This document shows, piece by piece, positions 6,230 to 7,755 of a stretch of 7,755 nt of DNA. The DNA is from an uncultured Dechloromonas sp. (GTDB lineage Bacteria > Pseudomonadota > Gammaproteobacteria > Burkholderiales > Rhodocyclaceae). The position numbers and the translations under genes were made by a program. Below the pieces are notes generated by a model that saw only the letters and a program-made list of their open reading frames with translations, searched no databases and had not been told where the DNA came from. Numbering within the stretch: position 1 is the stretch's first letter; each line of letters starts with the position of its first letter. The stretch covers positions 1-7,755 of the forward strand of contig CAMKYP010000179.1 in the NCBI GenBank assembly GCA_946477505.1, given 5' to 3'.

Positions 6230-6307
6230 CGGATTTGAAAACGGCTTGCCGAAGCGTCGCACCGGATAGTCCGCGGCGGGTGAGCGCCAATTTTTTGAGG
6301 ATATGAA

Positions 6308-7045
6308 ATGAATCAACGACTAAGCGGGAAAACAGCCTTCATCACGGCCGCCGGCAACGGCATGGGACGGGCGGCGGCCATCGCCTTCGCCGAGGCAGGG
6401 GCGAACGTCTGGGCGACCGACATCGACGGCGCCGCGTTGGCGACGCTGGATCACGAGCGGATCAGGACGGTCGTCCTCGACGTCTGCGCCGCCGAGTCGA
6501 TCCGGGACGCGGTGGCCGCGGCCGGGCCGATCGACATCCTGTTCAACTGCGCCGGCATCGTGCACCACGGAACGATTCTCGAGTGCGACGACGACGCCTG
6601 GTTCAGGAGCATGGAGGTCAATGTCGCCAGCATGCACCGGGTGACCCGTGCCGTGCTGCCGGGGATGCTGGCGGCGGGCGGCGGCAGCATCATCAACATG
6701 GCTTCGATGGCGTCCAGCATCAAGGGTTTTCCCAACCGCTACGTCTATGGCGCCAGCAAGGCGGCGGTGATCGGGATGAGCAAGGCCATCGCCGCCGATT
6801 TCGTCGGCAAGGGAATCCGCTGCAACGCGATCTGCCCGGGAACCGTTGATACCCCCTCGTTGCGCGGGCGCATCGCTGCCGCCCCCGATCCGGTCCAGGC
6901 CGAACGCGATTTCATTGCCCGCCAGCCGATGGGGCGCCTGGCGACGGTCGATGACATCACGCCGATGCTGGTCTATCTGGCCAGCGACGAGTCGCGCTTC
7001 GTGTCCGGCCAGGCCTTGTCGGTCGACGGTGGCGTCACCATCTGA
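6308..7045 (+). CDS. DHRS6-like SDR, probable 2-keto-3-deoxy-L-fuconate 4-dehydrogenase
   Basis: A 245-residue classical short-chain dehydrogenase. The nucleotide-binding turn is TAAGNGMG at 13-20, with Ala where most SDRs have Gly, and Asp38 (WATDID) at the end of strand 2 favours NAD over NADP. NCAG at 80-83 is the usual NNAG motif. The catalytic residues are Ser133, Tyr147 and Lys151 (YGASK). The segments MASSIKG, AADFVGKGIRCN and CPGTVDTPSL closely follow human DHRS6/BDH2. Arg144, Arg188 and Arg205 fall at the same positions as the arginine cluster I recall as the carboxylate site of DHRS6, which suggests an acid substrate. In the oxidative L-fucose pathway an enzyme of this type oxidises C4 of 2-keto-3-deoxy-L-fuconate before cleavage to pyruvate and lactate. 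GAGG at 6297-6300, seven bases upstream, supports the start. The aldo-keto reductase follows after seven bases, its ribosome binding site overlapping this stop. A hydroxybutyrate dehydrogenase role is less likely in this context. Confidence 0.9.
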   Translation: MNQRLSGKTAFITAAGNGMGRAAAIAFAEAGANVWATDIDGAALATLDHERIRTVVLDVCAAESIRDAVAAAGPIDILFNCAGIVHHGTILECDDDAWFRSMEVNVASMHRVTRAVLPGMLAAGGGSIINMASMASSIKGFPNRYVYGASKAAVIGMSKAIAADFVGKGIRCNAICPGTVDTPSLRGRIAAAPDPVQAERDFIARQPMGRLATVDDITPMLVYLASDESRFVSGQALSVDGGVTI

Positions 7046-7052
7046 GGCCGCC

Positions 7053-7755
7053 ATGAAAGTTAACGATCAACGGACGCTCCGCCGCACCGGGCAACATATC
7101 TCGGCGCTCGGCATGGGGTGTGCGTCCCTGGGCAACCTGTTTCAGGCGATCAGCGATCTCAGCGCGCAGATCACGGTCGATGCCGCATGGCACATCGGAA
7201 TCCGGATGTTCGACACGGCGCCTTACTACGGCTATGGCTATTCCGAACATCGCCTGGGCTGTGCGTTGAGGAAGCGTCCGCGTGGCGAATTCCGCCTGAG
7301 CACCAAGGTAGGTCGCCTGCTGCGGCCGTGTGGCGATCATCGGTCGGACGGCGAGAACGGCTGGGTCGATCCGTTGCCGTTCGAGCCGGTTTACGATTAC
7401 ACGGCGGGCGGGGTCCGGCGCTCGATCGAGGATAGCCTGCAGCGTCTGGGCGTGGCCTGGATCGACATCGCCCTGGTCCATGACATCGGCCGACTGACCC
7501 ACGCCGACCGCCATGAGCACTACTGGCAGCAGTTGACCGCCGGCGGCGGCTTCCGCGAACTCGAGGCGATGCGCGGCGAGGGGCTGATCGGGGCATTCGG
7601 CCTCGGGGTCAATGAATGGCAGGTGGCGATGGCGGCGCTCGATCACGTCGATCTCGACTGCACCTTGCTGGCCGGGCGCTACACCTTGCTCGAACAAGGC
7701 GCCTTGCACCCCTTCCTCGACCAGGCGCTGGTGCGCGAGGTCGGCGTGGGTCCGT
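7053..7755 (+). CDS. Aldo-keto reductase, probable L-fucose / D-threo-aldose 1-dehydrogenase (partial)
   Basis: The first 234 residues of an aldo-keto reductase; the frame is open to the right edge, so roughly a third of a normal 320-350-residue enzyme is missing. GAGG at 7044-7047, overlapping the SDR stop, supports the ATG. The active-site tetrad is visible: Asp54 and Tyr59 in FDTAPYYGYGYSE, Lys85 in STKVG, and His143 in LVHDIG. The LVHDI form (others often have LHNP or H-x-P), together with AGRYTLLEQ near 207-215, is typical of the subgroup annotated as L-fucose, D-threo-aldose 1-dehydrogenase or pyridoxal 4-dehydrogenase. The predicted job is NAD(P)-dependent oxidation of C1 of L-fucose (also D-arabinose or L-galactose in this group) to the lactone opened by the lactonase encoded upstream. 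Substrate assignment rests on subgroup pattern plus neighbours; it is the first step of the pathway although its gene comes last of those visible. Confidence 0.88.
   Translation, partial: MKVNDQRTLRRTGQHISALGMGCASLGNLFQAISDLSAQITVDAAWHIGIRMFDTAPYYGYGYSEHRLGCALRKRPRGEFRLSTKVGRLLRPCGDHRSDGENGWVDPLPFEPVYDYTAGGVRRSIEDSLQRLGVAWIDIALVHDIGRLTHADRHEHYWQQLTAGGGFRELEAMRGEGLIGAFGLGVNEWQVAMAALDHVDLDCTLLAGRYTLLEQGALHPFLDQALVREVGVGP

Noticed and set aside
6275..6296. Short GC stem (GGCG/CGCC) followed by six T, as a terminator before the SDR gene
   Set aside because: The stem has only four pairs and the T run merges directly into the SDR ribosome binding site. It is too weak to call, although slight attenuation cannot be excluded.

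Overview
The window carries the front end of a sugar import and oxidation operon from a GC-rich proteobacterium. Codon use, GC-rich coding sequence, Shine-Dalgarno-led start sites and tightly packed genes suggest a betaproteobacterium, possibly Rhodocyclales- or Burkholderiales-like; this is inference, since no rRNA or marker gene is present.

Layout. Positions 1-236 (minus strand, running off the left edge) hold the N-terminal part of a small protein with a Cys-Cys motif, transcribed divergently from everything else. Positions 237-706 are non-coding and contain the control region: an AT-rich tract, a -35/-10 pair with a perfect 14-bp palindrome (ACTTGTATACAAGT) in the spacer, a second weaker operator-like site about 105 bp upstream nested at the centre of a wider inverted repeat, and a palindrome in the predicted 5' leader. 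From 707 to the right edge lie seven plus-strand genes: a periplasmic sugar-binding protein, two RbsC-type permeases, a double-domain sugar ABC ATPase, an L-fuconolactonase-like amidohydrolase, a DHRS6-like short-chain dehydrogenase, and an L-fucose/D-threo-aldose dehydrogenase-like aldo-keto reductase cut by the right edge. The transporter genes from permease 1 to the ATPase overlap by one base each (TGATG), and a strong hairpin separates the binding protein from the permeases.

How it fits together. The most economical reading is uptake of L-fucose, or a stereochemically related sugar such as D-arabinose or L-galactose, followed by non-phosphorylating oxidation. The aldo-keto reductase would oxidise C1 of the sugar to the lactone, the amidohydrolase would open the lactone to the aldonate, a dehydratase not seen here would give the 2-keto-3-deoxy acid, and the SDR would oxidise that at C4 before cleavage to pyruvate and lactate or glycolate. 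The dehydratase, the final hydrolase and the regulator are not in the window and may lie beyond the right edge. The palindrome resembles operators of GntR-family (FadR/FCD) regulators, which often control sugar-acid operons.

Nothing here is a clearly new kind of system. The points most worth checking are the two-site control region, the small Cys-Cys protein, and the substrate of the operon.
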